Below, piece after piece: positions 25,101-31,610 of a stretch of 31,610 nucleotides of DNA. The notes beneath the pieces were generated by a model. It saw only the letters and a list, made by a program, of their open reading frames with translations, did no database searches and was not told the origin of the DNA. Each line of letters begins with the position of its first letter. The stretch's first letter is position 1. The DNA comes from Bacillota bacterium. Its GTDB lineage: Bacteria; Bacillota; Clostridia; Christensenellales; Aristaeellaceae. The stretch covers positions 1-31,610 of the forward strand of contig JAEZHM010000004.1 in the NCBI GenBank assembly GCA_023416585.1, in the 5' to 3' direction. The position numbers and the translations under genes were made by a program.

Positions 25101-25818
25101 TAAGAATTTCCTCATAGACCGGATCGGCAAAAGGATCATCCAGCATAGAAAGCATCGCGTTTGCCGCATCAAGGCTGCCTTCCAGCTGCAGCCTCAAGCT
25201 CTTCAAAAGCTGCGTTGCCCAAGGATGACGGCCGATTTCTTCGTCATTTGGAAAATCCGCCATACGCTGATGCAGCCAGCGCCAGGGCTCCGGCAGTGAC
25301 ATCAAAAAGCGATACAGGTCATCGGCCATTTCCTTGATATCTTCATCGTCAAACTGTTCCGACAATTCCAGAAATCCCGGTTTACCTTCCTCATGCGCCG
25401 TCAGAAGCACATCGTCCAGCGCCTGGCGGTAGATGGCATCCTGCTCTCCGCCTTCGATCAGCCTTGCCGTTGGATCCAGCCCTGCGGCCTGAAAATGCTC
25501 CCTTATCACCTGTCCGCAGAACACATGCAGCGTACTGATGGAAGCGCGGTCCACCTTCAACGCCTGTTCCCTAAGTGATTCCTGCGTATCCGCCGCTTCG
25601 TTCAGCGCTTTCAAAATGCGTTCCCGCATCTCAGATGCAGCCGCCCGGGTAAATGTAACCACAAGCATTCGGCCGACATCCAGTCCGTCCTTTTGAATCA
25701 GCGACAGGATGCGTTCCACCAGCACAGCCGTTTTGCCTGAACCTGCGGCTGCGCTCACCAAAAGCATATCATTTCGCGCCACGATTGCCTCTTGCTGTGC
25801 CATTGTCCAGTTGGGCAT
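22195..25818 (-). CDS. addA: AddA subunit of the AddAB helicase-exonuclease
   Basis: A 1207-residue enzyme that unwinds and trims DNA ends for recombinational repair. Superfamily 1A helicase motifs are complete: Walker A AAAGSGKT near residues 23-30, VVTFTRAAASEMRERI, FIDEYQDISGIQ, GDVKQSIYRFR, TIHKSKGLEFPAVVV and RLLYVAMTRARERL. The C-terminal RecB-type nuclease shows GTATHKALG, WVLIDYKTDYV and APQLQLYRRALEEITG. Length matches Bacillus AddA (about 1230). The ATG at 25818 has AAAGGAGG seven bases upstream. The longer frame runs into the parS region and is rejected. addB, normally just upstream of addA, is not there. The final residues (RGLRPLDPRER and stop) are encoded by a palindromic repeat. 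A promoter lies at 25845-25873. Confidence 0.95.
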   Translation of the reverse strand: MPNWTMAQQEAIVARNDMLLVSAAAGSGKTAVLVERILSLIQKDGLDVGRMLVVTFTRAAASEMRERILKALNEAADTQESLREQALKVDRASISTLHVFCGQVIREHFQAAGLDPTARLIEGGEQDAIYRQALDDVLLTAHEEGKPGFLELSEQFDDEDIKEMADDLYRFLMSLPEPWRWLHQRMADFPNDEEIGRHPWATQLLKSLRLQLEGSLDAANAMLSMLDDPFADPVYEEILKADICQIELLVSAANESADTLRSVWEQRNFPRFPAMRKKSPETMAWGETLKNQRTRIRDGISKIMESAPRDMAQAARDIMHTKSALRALMLFTRKLYKRYEEYKREKNVYDFHDLEHKTLAVLKRPELREAVRNRFDAVFIDEYQDISGIQEAILQAVHGGKGLFLVGDVKQSIYRFRLADPTLFLEKSREASSAVDASFRRISLQENFRCARPVIYAVNQVFESVMREDVTEIGYDGEARLIPGREPGNDFPVELHVLRPPEDDEAEEDDGEETPTRAEREARRAAACIRQLMNTQFVDKETKQLRPFRWRDIAVLLPKAKNTAHLVAEVFAKEGIPVYSEADEEYFGLPEISTMMALLQVLDNPLQDIPLLTTLRSPCFSLDEETLAMIRLSLPGRDVPFHAAFFLCAGQTGPLGQLCASIAEKLENWRFLSQSLPLDKLMWQLLSQTGIYTRSGALPAGEARQANLRLLCERAASYEQSQGDGLHGFLMHGENLKKSGDAATAKVLGETEDVVRIMTIHKSKGLEFPAVVVMELGGKMHVTGHASTIKIHRELGLSIPCIHPEERIRIRTLAEKSIALKIMGEEKAERARLLYVAMTRARERLILIGTASGKDPARKWAMAPGSYRVWQAGSMLDWIAQAAYSLPEAAALRTWNDDFSTGMQESESETGKKYTSSTGFPQERMPWNICVWSESGGNGVEKKESIHTQISCLLKQDTRAVPPEIVKRLSVKPSAEISKLPLKTSVTSLCKQQLLPGFLPGEGEETPEIKARPEEIALPLRLSPLPARPGFLERKAVSPADLGTATHKALGCLPLAILKDRHGEELRLALSSGLDQLKLQGLLTSDQRDGLYMDWIQHFFESSWGQRLLQSENVHREWAFNLCLNREPLMLVQGVIDCCFMEDGAWVLIDYKTDYVQDERAVFERYAPQLQLYRRALEEITGISVKEDVIFLLRSARGLRPLDPRER
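22198..22232. repeat. Palindromic repeat forming the 3' end of addA
   Basis: CCAGGGGGC (22212-22220) and GCCCCCTGG (22224-22232) form a perfect nine-base stem with a GGA loop. The sequence read leftward continues GACCCCCGCGAAAGG. It matches, with a few single-base changes, the element in the 3' end of glgP at 28488. It encodes the last residues of AddA up to the base before the stop codon. Confidence 0.82.
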
Positions 25819-25844
25819 GGGAACGCCTCCTTTCCTTGTGGCAT

Positions 25845-25873
25845 ATTGTACAGTAACGGGGAGGCGTTGTAAA
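25845..25873 (-). promoter_or_regulatory. Promoter of addA
   Basis: Read leftward, TTTACA (25873-25868), a 17-base spacer and TACAAT (25850-25845) lie 27 bases upstream of the addA start codon. Each box matches the consensus in five of six positions. The nearer parS site begins nine bases beyond the -35 box. Confidence 0.62.
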
Positions 25874-25882
25874 CAGCACCGA

Positions 25883-25898
25883 TGTTTCACGTGAAACA
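25883..25898. other. parS: parS centromere site 1
   Basis: TGTTTCACGTGAAACA is a perfect 16-base palindrome, identical to the Bacillus-type parS consensus TGTTNCACGTGAAACA bound by ParB/Spo0J. It lies in the divergent promoter region between addA and glgP. Confidence 0.92.
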
Positions 25899-25923
25899 AT
25901 CCGGACTCGCCCTTCCCCTTCTT

Positions 25924-25939
25924 TGTTTCACGTGGAACA
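25924..25939. other. parS: parS centromere site 2
   Basis: TGTTTCACGTGGAACA read on the other strand is TGTTCCACGTGAAACA, which also fits the parS consensus without mismatch. It lies 41 bases from the first site, start to start, so the two are about four helical turns apart and on nearly the same face. Confidence 0.9.
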
Positions 25940-25961
25940 TATTGCCGCAGCGTCAGTTTCA

Positions 25962-25990
25962 TTGAACTGTATACTATTATATGATAAAAT
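25962..25990 (+). promoter_or_regulatory. Promoter of glgP
   Basis: TTGAAC (25962-25967), a 17-base spacer and TAAAAT (25985-25990) precede the phosphorylase start by 45 bases. Confidence 0.55.
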
Positions 25991-26035
25991 GAATACGGTT
26001 CTCGAATTATGTATTATAAAGGCGGGCGACGATTT

Positions 26036-28552
26036 ATGCCGACGACGTCCTTTGATAAGGATTCCATCAAGAAGAGCATTATCGGCAAACTTCAGCGGTA
26101 TAATGGCCGCACAATCGCGGAAGCGACCAGTCAGCAGATTTATAAAGCGCTGGCGTCTACCGTCCGCGATCAGATTATGCAAAAGTGGATGATTGCAAGG
26201 GAGGAGCGTAAGGAAAGCAAGGCGAAACGGCTCTATTATCTCTCCGTGGAGTTTTTGATGGGCCGTACGCTTTATTGCAATATGCTCAACCTGTGCAGCA
26301 CCGAGGTATACCGGGATGCCCTTTTAGAATTGGGCATTAATTTGAATACCGTTTTAAAAGAGGAGCCGGAACCGGGCCTTGGCAACGGCGGGCTTGGGCG
26401 CCTGGCCGCATGCTTCCTGGATAGCTTGTCCTCGCTGGATCTGCCGGCTATGGGCTGTACCATACGTTATGAGTATGGGCTTTTCCGCCAGAAGATCGTG
26501 GACGGACAGCAGGTGGAGCTTCCCGATGACTGGCTCAATAACGGGAACGTATGGGAAATGGCCGTGCCCGAGGACGCCTGCGAAGTGCATTATGGCGGAC
26601 GGATAGAAGAAGCGGTGGAAAACGGTGTCCGAAAATTCAGGCAAAAGGATTATTACACTGTGGAAGCCGTGCCGTATGATATGCCTGCCGTGGGATATGA
26701 TACCGATACGGTGAATACGCTGCGCATGTGGCGCGCCAGATCGCCTAAAGGAATCGATCTGTGCTCGTTCGGCCAGGGGAACTATGTCCGCGCCACGCAG
26801 GAAATAGAACTGGCGGAAGTCATAAGCAAGGTGCTTTATCCGGAGGATAATCATTACGAGGGAAAAATGCTCAGGCTGAAGCAGCACTATTTCTTCACCA
26901 GTGCCACGCTGCAATTTGCCCTGAAGTCATTCAAGCGCATGTATGGCACGAATTTTGCGATATTGCCGGAAAAAGTGGTGTTCCATGTCAATGATACCCA
27001 TCCCGGTCTTGTCATCCCTGAACTCATGCGCCTGCTGATGGATGAGGAAGGCTTGGGCTGGGATGAAGCCGCCGATATCACGCAAAAAACGGTGGCCTAT
27101 ACCAACCATACCATCATGTCGGAAGCGCTGGAAAAATGGCCCGAGGATATGGTGAAAAGCCAGCTCCCACGCATCTATATGATTCTGCAGGAGATCAACC
27201 GCCGCCTCTGCGAAAAGCTGTGGGAAAAATTCCCAGGCGAATGGGACCGCATCGCACAGATGGCCGTGCTGGCCTATGGGCAGGTGCATATGGCCAACCT
27301 TTGTGTGGCCATGAGCTTCTCGGTAAATGGCGTTAGCCAGCTTCATGGAGAGATCCTCAAAACTGATACATTCAAGGATTATTATGCCATGGAGCCTGAG
27401 AAGTTCTCCGCCATCACCAACGGCATTACCCACCGCCGATGGCTCTTGTCCTGCAACCAGGAGTTGACCAGGCTCATCCGCGATACCATTGGCGACGGAT
27501 TTATAAAGGAACCGGAAAGGCTGCAGGAGCTGCTTCCCTACCGCGACGATGCAGCCTTCCGCCAGGAATTTGCCCGCATCAAGCATCAAAACAAGGAACG
27601 CCTTTCCAGGATGGTGCTTACCCATCAGAACATTGCGGTGGACCCGCTCTTCATGTATGATGTGCAGGCCAAGCGGCTGCACGAGTATAAACGGCAGTTA
27701 TTGAACGCGCTGCACATTCTGGTTCTGTATAACCGTATTGTGGATGATCCAAATTTCACCATGGCACCGCGCACATTCTTCTTTGGTGCCAAGGCCAGCC
27801 CCGGTTACCGCCGGGCCAAACTGATCATACGCTTCATCAATGCGCTTTCTCAGCTTATTGCAAAGCACCCCCGGGCCAGCAAAATGCTTCAGGTGGTTTT
27901 CCTGGAAAACTATGATGTTTCCACCGCCGAGATTTTGATTCCCGCTGCGGAACTGTCCGAGCAGCTATCCACAGCCAGCAAGGAGGCCAGCGGCACAGGC
28001 AACATGAAGTTCATGATGAACGGAGCCCTCACCATCGGCACCATGGACGGCGCCAATGTAGAGATCGCCCAGCAGGCCGGCATGGACAACATTTACATCT
28101 TCGGCATGCGGGCCGACCGGGTGCAAAGCCTGTATCAGGAGCGCACCTACAACCCCATGCAGATTTTTGAAACCAATCAGGAAATCCGCAAAGCCATGAC
28201 CCAAATGATCGATGGAACGCTTTTCCCTGACAATCCCGCTGCACTGCAGGAGCTGTATCATGCCCTCCTGCTCGGCGAATACGGCTGCAATGCCGATCCC
28301 TATTTCCTGCTCAAGGATTTCGGTTCCTATGCAATGGCTCAATTGCGGGTGGACGAGGATTACCGCAACCCCGATAAATGGTGGCGCATGGCCATTACCA
28401 ATACCGCTACCTCCGGTATCTTCTCCAGCGACCGTACCATTGCCGAGTATAATGATAAAATCTGGCATTTGAAACCGCTCGCCCACACCAGGGGCTCTGC
28501 CCCTGGACCCCGCCAAAGGGATACAACCCCTTTGGAATCCCCATTATCATAA
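26036..28552 (+). CDS. glgP: Glycogen/starch/alpha-glucan phosphorylase
   Basis: An 838-residue enzyme that releases glucose 1-phosphate from the ends of glycogen or maltodextrins, using pyridoxal phosphate. Family landmarks are YYLSVEFLMGRTL near the N-terminus, GLGNGGLGRLAACFLDSLSS, VHMANLCVAMSFSVNGVSQL, and the cofactor-lysine segment EASGTGNMKFMMNGALTIGT followed by MDGANVEI. The length is normal. The ATG at 26036 starts the family-like MPTTSFDKDS with GGCGGG upstream. An in-frame ATG at 26009 is less likely. The last 25 or so residues after KIWHLKP are not family-like: they are encoded by two tandem palindromes of a repeat. It is followed by a GH13 enzyme, which fits glucan breakdown. 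parS sites lie in the promoter region. Confidence 0.95.
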   Translation: MPTTSFDKDSIKKSIIGKLQRYNGRTIAEATSQQIYKALASTVRDQIMQKWMIAREERKESKAKRLYYLSVEFLMGRTLYCNMLNLCSTEVYRDALLELGINLNTVLKEEPEPGLGNGGLGRLAACFLDSLSSLDLPAMGCTIRYEYGLFRQKIVDGQQVELPDDWLNNGNVWEMAVPEDACEVHYGGRIEEAVENGVRKFRQKDYYTVEAVPYDMPAVGYDTDTVNTLRMWRARSPKGIDLCSFGQGNYVRATQEIELAEVISKVLYPEDNHYEGKMLRLKQHYFFTSATLQFALKSFKRMYGTNFAILPEKVVFHVNDTHPGLVIPELMRLLMDEEGLGWDEAADITQKTVAYTNHTIMSEALEKWPEDMVKSQLPRIYMILQEINRRLCEKLWEKFPGEWDRIAQMAVLAYGQVHMANLCVAMSFSVNGVSQLHGEILKTDTFKDYYAMEPEKFSAITNGITHRRWLLSCNQELTRLIRDTIGDGFIKEPERLQELLPYRDDAAFRQEFARIKHQNKERLSRMVLTHQNIAVDPLFMYDVQAKRLHEYKRQLLNALHILVLYNRIVDDPNFTMAPRTFFFGAKASPGYRRAKLIIRFINALSQLIAKHPRASKMLQVVFLENYDVSTAEILIPAAELSEQLSTASKEASGTGNMKFMMNGALTIGTMDGANVEIAQQAGMDNIYIFGMRADRVQSLYQERTYNPMQIFETNQEIRKAMTQMIDGTLFPDNPAALQELYHALLLGEYGCNADPYFLLKDFGSYAMAQLRVDEDYRNPDKWWRMAITNTATSGIFSSDRTIAEYNDKIWHLKPLAHTRGSAPGPRQRDTTPLESPLS
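28488..28535. repeat. Tandem palindromic repeat forming the 3' end of glgP
   Basis: The first hairpin is CCAGGGGC (28488-28495), TCT and GCCCCTGG (28499-28506). The second is CCAAAGGG (28513-28520), seven bases and CCCTTTGG (28528-28535). Both stems are perfect. The first half matches the repeat at the 3' end of addA. The element lies inside the reading frame, and glgP stops 17 bases further on. Confidence 0.82.
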
Positions 28553-28884
28553 ATTTTGATGATATGGGTATTGCCCCAAGGTATGGATATATGTGAGTGG
28601 TATGCATTTAAAGCCTTCCCATTGAGGGCTCCGGAACACTGCCCACGCCAGTGACGGATATGACGAAGCGAGAATGAGGATTGCTCCCCCGTATCAGAAC
28701 GCCTCTTGAGCCGAATGGTAGTGCGAAAGGCTTTTGGACGCAAAGCGGAAGCCTTGAAGAGCAGGTGTAGGGACGACCGCCCCTACACTCCTCTAGGCTC
28801 CTGTTGAGCTGGCGAAACAAGCTCCGGAATCAAGCGCTGCCAGTGGCTCAAGAGCCAAGCGCCGCCTGACTAAGAATTTCAAAA
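28553..28884. other. Non-coding stretch made of palindromic elements
   Basis: There is no convincing gene in the 349 bases between glgP and the GH13 gene. Several hairpins follow each other: AAGGCTT (28727-28733) with AAGCCTT (28749-28755), enclosing an inner CTTT/AAAG; GTGTAGGG (28765-28772) with CCCTACAC (28781-28788); and a TGGCTC-AA-GAGCCA palindrome near 28840-28856. The look is that of dispersed intergenic repeat material or a structured RNA rather than a decayed gene. No clean terminator or promoter was seen. Confidence 0.5.
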
Positions 28885-28901
28885 AAAGGAGACACGAATC
28901 C

Positions 28902-30656
28902 TTGCTCCTGCACGATTCCCACAATTCCTTTTACCGTTCTCCGCTGGGAGCGCTGCCCTGCGGCGCTTCTTTGCGACTGCGCATCACCTGCGACTTTGCA
29001 AAGTCTGTTCAGGTCCGCACCTGGGACGGGCAGGAGTCTTTTCACAACATGACCTTGGAAAGCCCAAATACTTATACAGCAGAAATAGCCGCTCCCATAA
29101 TGCCCATACTCTGGTGGTATGATTTTGTTATTCACACGGATACAAGCATCCTTCGATATGGCAATGCATACGACCAATTGGGCGGCGAAGGGGCATTATA
29201 TGTTAATACTCCTGCCAGTTTTCAAGTAACGGTATATGACCCTGCCTTTGAAACACCTTCCTTTCTGCATCACGGAATAATATACCAGATATTTCCAGAT
29301 CGGTTTGCGCGCAGTTCTTCTTCTCCTGCCCCGAGGCGTAAAGATATCTGTCTGCACGAAAATTGGGATGATACGCCGCTTTTGCGCATCGATCCCCGCA
29401 GCAACGACAACATGGCGCTGGACTTTTTTGGAGGAAACCTGAATGGTATTGCGGAAAAGCTGCCCTATTTAAAAGACCTGGGCATCACAGTGCTCTATTT
29501 GAATCCCATCTTTCAGGCCCGCAGCAATCACAAATACGACACCGGAGATTATCGCCGCATCGACCCCATGTTTGGCACAAAAGAGGATTTTAAGGCTCTG
29601 TGCGAAAAAGCCTCTGCTATGAACATACGCGTGATCCTGGACGGTGTGTTCAGCCATACCGGGGAAGACAGCGTTTACTTCAATAAATATGGCACCTACG
29701 ACAGCCTGGGGGCGTATCAAAGCCCGGAATCTCCTTATTCCTCCTGGTTCACCTTTACGGGGTATCCCGAGCAATACAAATGCTGGTGGAACATTCCTTC
29801 CCTGCCGGAATTGCGCAAGGTTGATCCAAATTACCGTTCCTTTTTGTTCAATCCGGAAAACGGCATCGTGCCCATGTGGCTGGAAAGCGGCGCGTCCGGC
29901 TGGCGGCTGGACGTGGCAGACGAACTGCCTATGGATTTTTTGCGGGAACTGCGTAAATCGGCTAAGCATGCAGAAAAAGACGCCGCCATTCTTGGCGAGG
30001 TATGGGAGGACGCCAGCAACAAGATCTCCTATAATGTGCCCCGCAGCTACTGTTTGGGAGATACCCTGGACAGCGTCATGAACTATCCACTTCGGGAAGG
30101 GATCATTTCTTTCCTGATGTTTAAGTCCTCTGCCCATCAGTTGGCCCGGCTGATTAGGCATCAGCAGGAGGTTTACCCCATCCCTTTTCTGTATGCGATG
30201 ATGAACCTGATAGGCAGCCATGACCGCGCCCGGATCATTAATGTACTGGCCGGCTGTGATTGGGGCTATTTGCCCCGGGAAGAACGGGCAAACCTGATTT
30301 TGTCGCCTGAACAGTACCAATTGGGTGCGGAACGCTTCCTCACGGGCATGGAAATCTTATGCGCCCTTCCAGGCGCTCCCACGCTGTACTATGGCGATGA
30401 AGCCGGCCTGCAGGGTACGGCGGATCCCTACAACCGCGGTACCTTTCCCTGGGGACGGGAGGACATCAAACTGCAAAGTGCGGTCCGCCAGCTTTTTCAA
30501 AAACGGAAAAACAGCCCCATCCTTCAAACCGGCTTTCTGGAAGCAACGGCCATGGATGATGACACACTGCTCATACGCCGCTGGGTGGAAGACGGCAAGG
30601 ATGCCCTGGGTAAGCCCGCGGAAAACGGAGAAGAAATCACCAAGATCCGGCGATAA
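28902..30656 (+). CDS. Glycoside hydrolase family 13 enzyme, neopullulanase/maltogenic amylase-like
   Basis: A 584-residue enzyme acting on alpha-glucosidic bonds of maltodextrins or pullulan. An N-terminal beta domain (residues 1-110, starting LLHDSHNSFYRSPLGALPCG) precedes the catalytic barrel. Conserved regions are DGVFSHTG (247-254), GWRLDVADEL with nucleophile Asp337, ILGEVWED with acid Glu366, and NLIGSHDRAR with Asp441. GDEAGLQGTADPYNRGTFPW follows. There is no signal peptide, so it is probably intracellular, working on the same stores as the phosphorylase upstream. The start is a TTG at 28902 with AAAGGAG about ten bases upstream, chosen because family proteins begin just there. The C-terminal beta domain looks cut short (ending DGKDALGKPAENGEEITKIR), and a palindromic repeat begins 19 bases after the stop. 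Confidence 0.9.
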   Translation: MLLHDSHNSFYRSPLGALPCGASLRLRITCDFAKSVQVRTWDGQESFHNMTLESPNTYTAEIAAPIMPILWWYDFVIHTDTSILRYGNAYDQLGGEGALYVNTPASFQVTVYDPAFETPSFLHHGIIYQIFPDRFARSSSSPAPRRKDICLHENWDDTPLLRIDPRSNDNMALDFFGGNLNGIAEKLPYLKDLGITVLYLNPIFQARSNHKYDTGDYRRIDPMFGTKEDFKALCEKASAMNIRVILDGVFSHTGEDSVYFNKYGTYDSLGAYQSPESPYSSWFTFTGYPEQYKCWWNIPSLPELRKVDPNYRSFLFNPENGIVPMWLESGASGWRLDVADELPMDFLRELRKSAKHAEKDAAILGEVWEDASNKISYNVPRSYCLGDTLDSVMNYPLREGIISFLMFKSSAHQLARLIRHQQEVYPIPFLYAMMNLIGSHDRARIINVLAGCDWGYLPREERANLILSPEQYQLGAERFLTGMEILCALPGAPTLYYGDEAGLQGTADPYNRGTFPWGREDIKLQSAVRQLFQKRKNSPILQTGFLEATAMDDDTLLIRRWVEDGKDALGKPAENGEEITKIRR

Positions 30657-30674
30657 GTATCGATATACGATTTA

Positions 30675-30738
30675 GCGGGGAAGGGGTTTTAGAAAAAAAT
30701 CCCCTTCCCCGCACCCCATTCTGAAAAACTTCTATTTA
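30675..30738. repeat. 38-nt palindromic repeat with conserved flank, copy B
   Basis: GCGGGG (30675-30680) and CCCCGC (30707-30712) close a 38-base palindrome with arms AAGGGGTTTT and AAAAATCCCCTT. It is followed by CACCCCATTCTGAAAAACTT. Length, closing stem and flank match copy A at 17890. It lies between the GH13 and sirtuin genes and may act as a terminator or transcript-end structure. Confidence 0.75.
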
Positions 30739-30762
30739 TAAATCAAGGAAAGGGGGAATTTC

Positions 30763-31482
30763 ATGGACGACATGGAAAAGCTTCAAAACATGGTCAATGA
30801 AAGCCGCCGTATCGTATTTTTCGGCGGGGCCGGCGTTTCCACGGAAAGCGGCATCCCCGATTTCCGCAGCGTGGACGGCCTGTATCATCAAAAATATATC
30901 TATCCTCCGGAGACCATCCTCAGCCTCTCCTTCTTTCTTAAAAAGCCTGAAGAGTTTTATAGGTTCTATCGGGACAAGATGATTTATAAAGACGCACAGC
31001 CTAACCCCGCCCACCTTACGCTGGCCGCCTGGGAGGCGGCAGGAAAGCTTTCCGCCGTCGTCACGCAGAACATTGACGGGCTTCACCAGGCGGCGGGCAG
31101 CAGGAATGTAGTGGAACTTCACGGGACCGTTCACAAAAACAGGTGTATGCGCTGCAAAAAGGCCTACGGCCTGGATGTTGTTCTTCATTCTGCCGGTGTA
31201 CCGGTTTGTTCCTGCGGCGGAATCATCAAGCCGGATGTGGTGCTGTACGAGGAACCGCTTGACCAAATGGTGATGGAACAAACCGTACGGGAAATTGCCG
31301 ATTCGGATATGCTTCTAATAGGCGGCACTTCCCTCTCCGTGTATCCCGCAGCGGGTTTTGTTCAGGCGTTCACCGGGAAATACATTGTCATACTCAATAA
31401 GACGCCCACAAGCATGGACAGCAAAGCCGATGTGGTGATTGCCGCACCGATCGGAAAAACGCTTGAAAAAATTCATGCATAA
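30763..31482 (+). CDS. cobB: NAD-dependent protein deacylase (sirtuin)
   Basis: A 239-residue Sir2-family enzyme that removes acyl groups from protein lysines using NAD. The NAD-binding motif GAGVSTESGIPDFRS lies at residues 22-36 and TQNIDGLH at 101-108. The catalytic His120 lies in VELHGTVH. The four zinc cysteines are C128 and C131 (CMRC) and C149 and C151 (CSC), so the last pair is spaced C-X-C instead of C-X2-C. GGTSLSVYPAAGF and ILNKTPT near the end complete the Rossmann fold. The ATG at 30763 has AAAGGGGG about seven bases upstream. It starts 106 bases after the GH13 gene, with a palindromic repeat between them, so shared transcription is uncertain. Confidence 0.94.
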   Translation: MDDMEKLQNMVNESRRIVFFGGAGVSTESGIPDFRSVDGLYHQKYIYPPETILSLSFFLKKPEEFYRFYRDKMIYKDAQPNPAHLTLAAWEAAGKLSAVVTQNIDGLHQAAGSRNVVELHGTVHKNRCMRCKKAYGLDVVLHSAGVPVCSCGGIIKPDVVLYEEPLDQMVMEQTVREIADSDMLLIGGTSLSVYPAAGFVQAFTGKYIVILNKTPTSMDSKADVVIAAPIGKTLEKIHA

Positions 31483-31511
31483 CAAAACTTTTTTGAGGCA
31501 AGATAGGATTG

Positions 31512-31610
31512 ATGCTTCGAGGTGGTAGAATTCGTTGCAACCACGCGCCCCGGTGGCTGAAAGAGATGCAGGAGAGGCAACGCCTGCCGAAGCATGAAAA
31601 CAGGGTTTAT
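31512..31610 (+). CDS. Possible start of a further gene, cut by the window edge (or a structured RNA)
   Basis: From an ATG at 31512 a frame stays open for 33 codons to the window end, reading MLRGGRIRCNHAPRWLKEMQ and then ERQRLPKHENRVY, a very basic sequence. No family is recognised. The ribosome binding site is poor (GAGG lies 17 bases away, GGA only three). The same stretch has an eight-base stem (ATGCTTCG at 31512-31519 with CGAAGCAT at 31588-31595) and inner pairings, so it could instead be an RNA element. Both readings are tentative. Confidence 0.25.
   Translation, partial: MLRGGRIRCNHAPRWLKEMQERQRLPKHENRVY

Noticed and set aside
25819..25962. A longer N-terminus for AddA running through the parS region
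   Set aside because: The ATG at 25818 has an excellent ribosome binding site and begins the helicase Q motif. The extension would translate the promoter and both parS sites.
17488..27975. Scattered DnaA-box-like sequences such as TATCCACA near 20243 and 27965
   Set aside because: They are single, mostly inside genes and not clustered, so they do not form an origin, even though parS suggests that the origin is not far away.
31512..31610. Lysine riboswitch
   Set aside because: Two short strings match, but the 5' AGAGG and AGTA elements and the required stem spacing are absent. Kept only as an unresolved finding.

Overview
The window looks like a chromosomal segment of a Gram-positive Firmicute of the class Clostridia with roughly 50-55% G+C. 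The signs are an LPXTG-anchored wall protein with a sortase, a YerB/DUF3048 protein, AddA rather than RecBCD, DUF1858, an ECF-type S component, a PF14278-type TetR regulator, strong AGGAGG ribosome binding sites and two Bacillus-type parS sites. The family cannot be fixed from the sequence alone. No tRNA, rRNA, CRISPR array, insertion sequence or prophage was seen.

Layout. (1) 1-3505: a MacAB-like ABC export system (ATPase, FtsX-type permease and the start of a membrane-fusion-like secreted protein) reads leftward. It is divergent from a TetR regulator, with two operator-like inverted repeats over the shared promoter region. (2) 4150-5418: a secreted DUF3048 protein with its own promoter and terminator. 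(3) 5431-16345: a surface-protein locus. A 2416-residue VWA/CnaB/LPVTG wall protein is followed by a sortase with an unusually long helical ectodomain and by an unrecognised 462-residue secreted protein. A small 81-residue secreted protein is transcribed divergently from an AT-rich promoter island. (4) 16473-17857: a small redox-flavoured operon (DUF1858, ferritin-like protein, ECF S component) with a near-consensus promoter. (5) 18004-21526: metabolic hydrolases: glyoxalase I, a UlaG-like metallo-beta-lactamase-fold protein, a type I phosphodiesterase and a PHP-domain phosphatase. (6) 21584-25818: a small unrecognised protein and AddA, the recombination helicase-nuclease. (7) 25819-26035: a divergent promoter region holding two perfect parS centromere sites, which suggests that the segment lies in the origin-proximal part of the chromosome. 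(8) 26036-31482: alpha-glucan phosphorylase and a GH13 alpha-glucosidase-type enzyme, which together suit glycogen or maltodextrin breakdown, then a sirtuin deacylase. The window closes in a short open frame or structured RNA that it cuts off.

The most interesting signals are the parS pair, the surface-protein and extended-sortase locus with its small divergent secreted peptide, and two families of palindromic repeats. One repeat family forms the last codons and stop region of both addA and glgP. The other occurs as a 38-nt hairpin with a conserved flank at two distant sites. Start codons were chosen mainly from ribosome binding sites, so several differ from the longest open frame.
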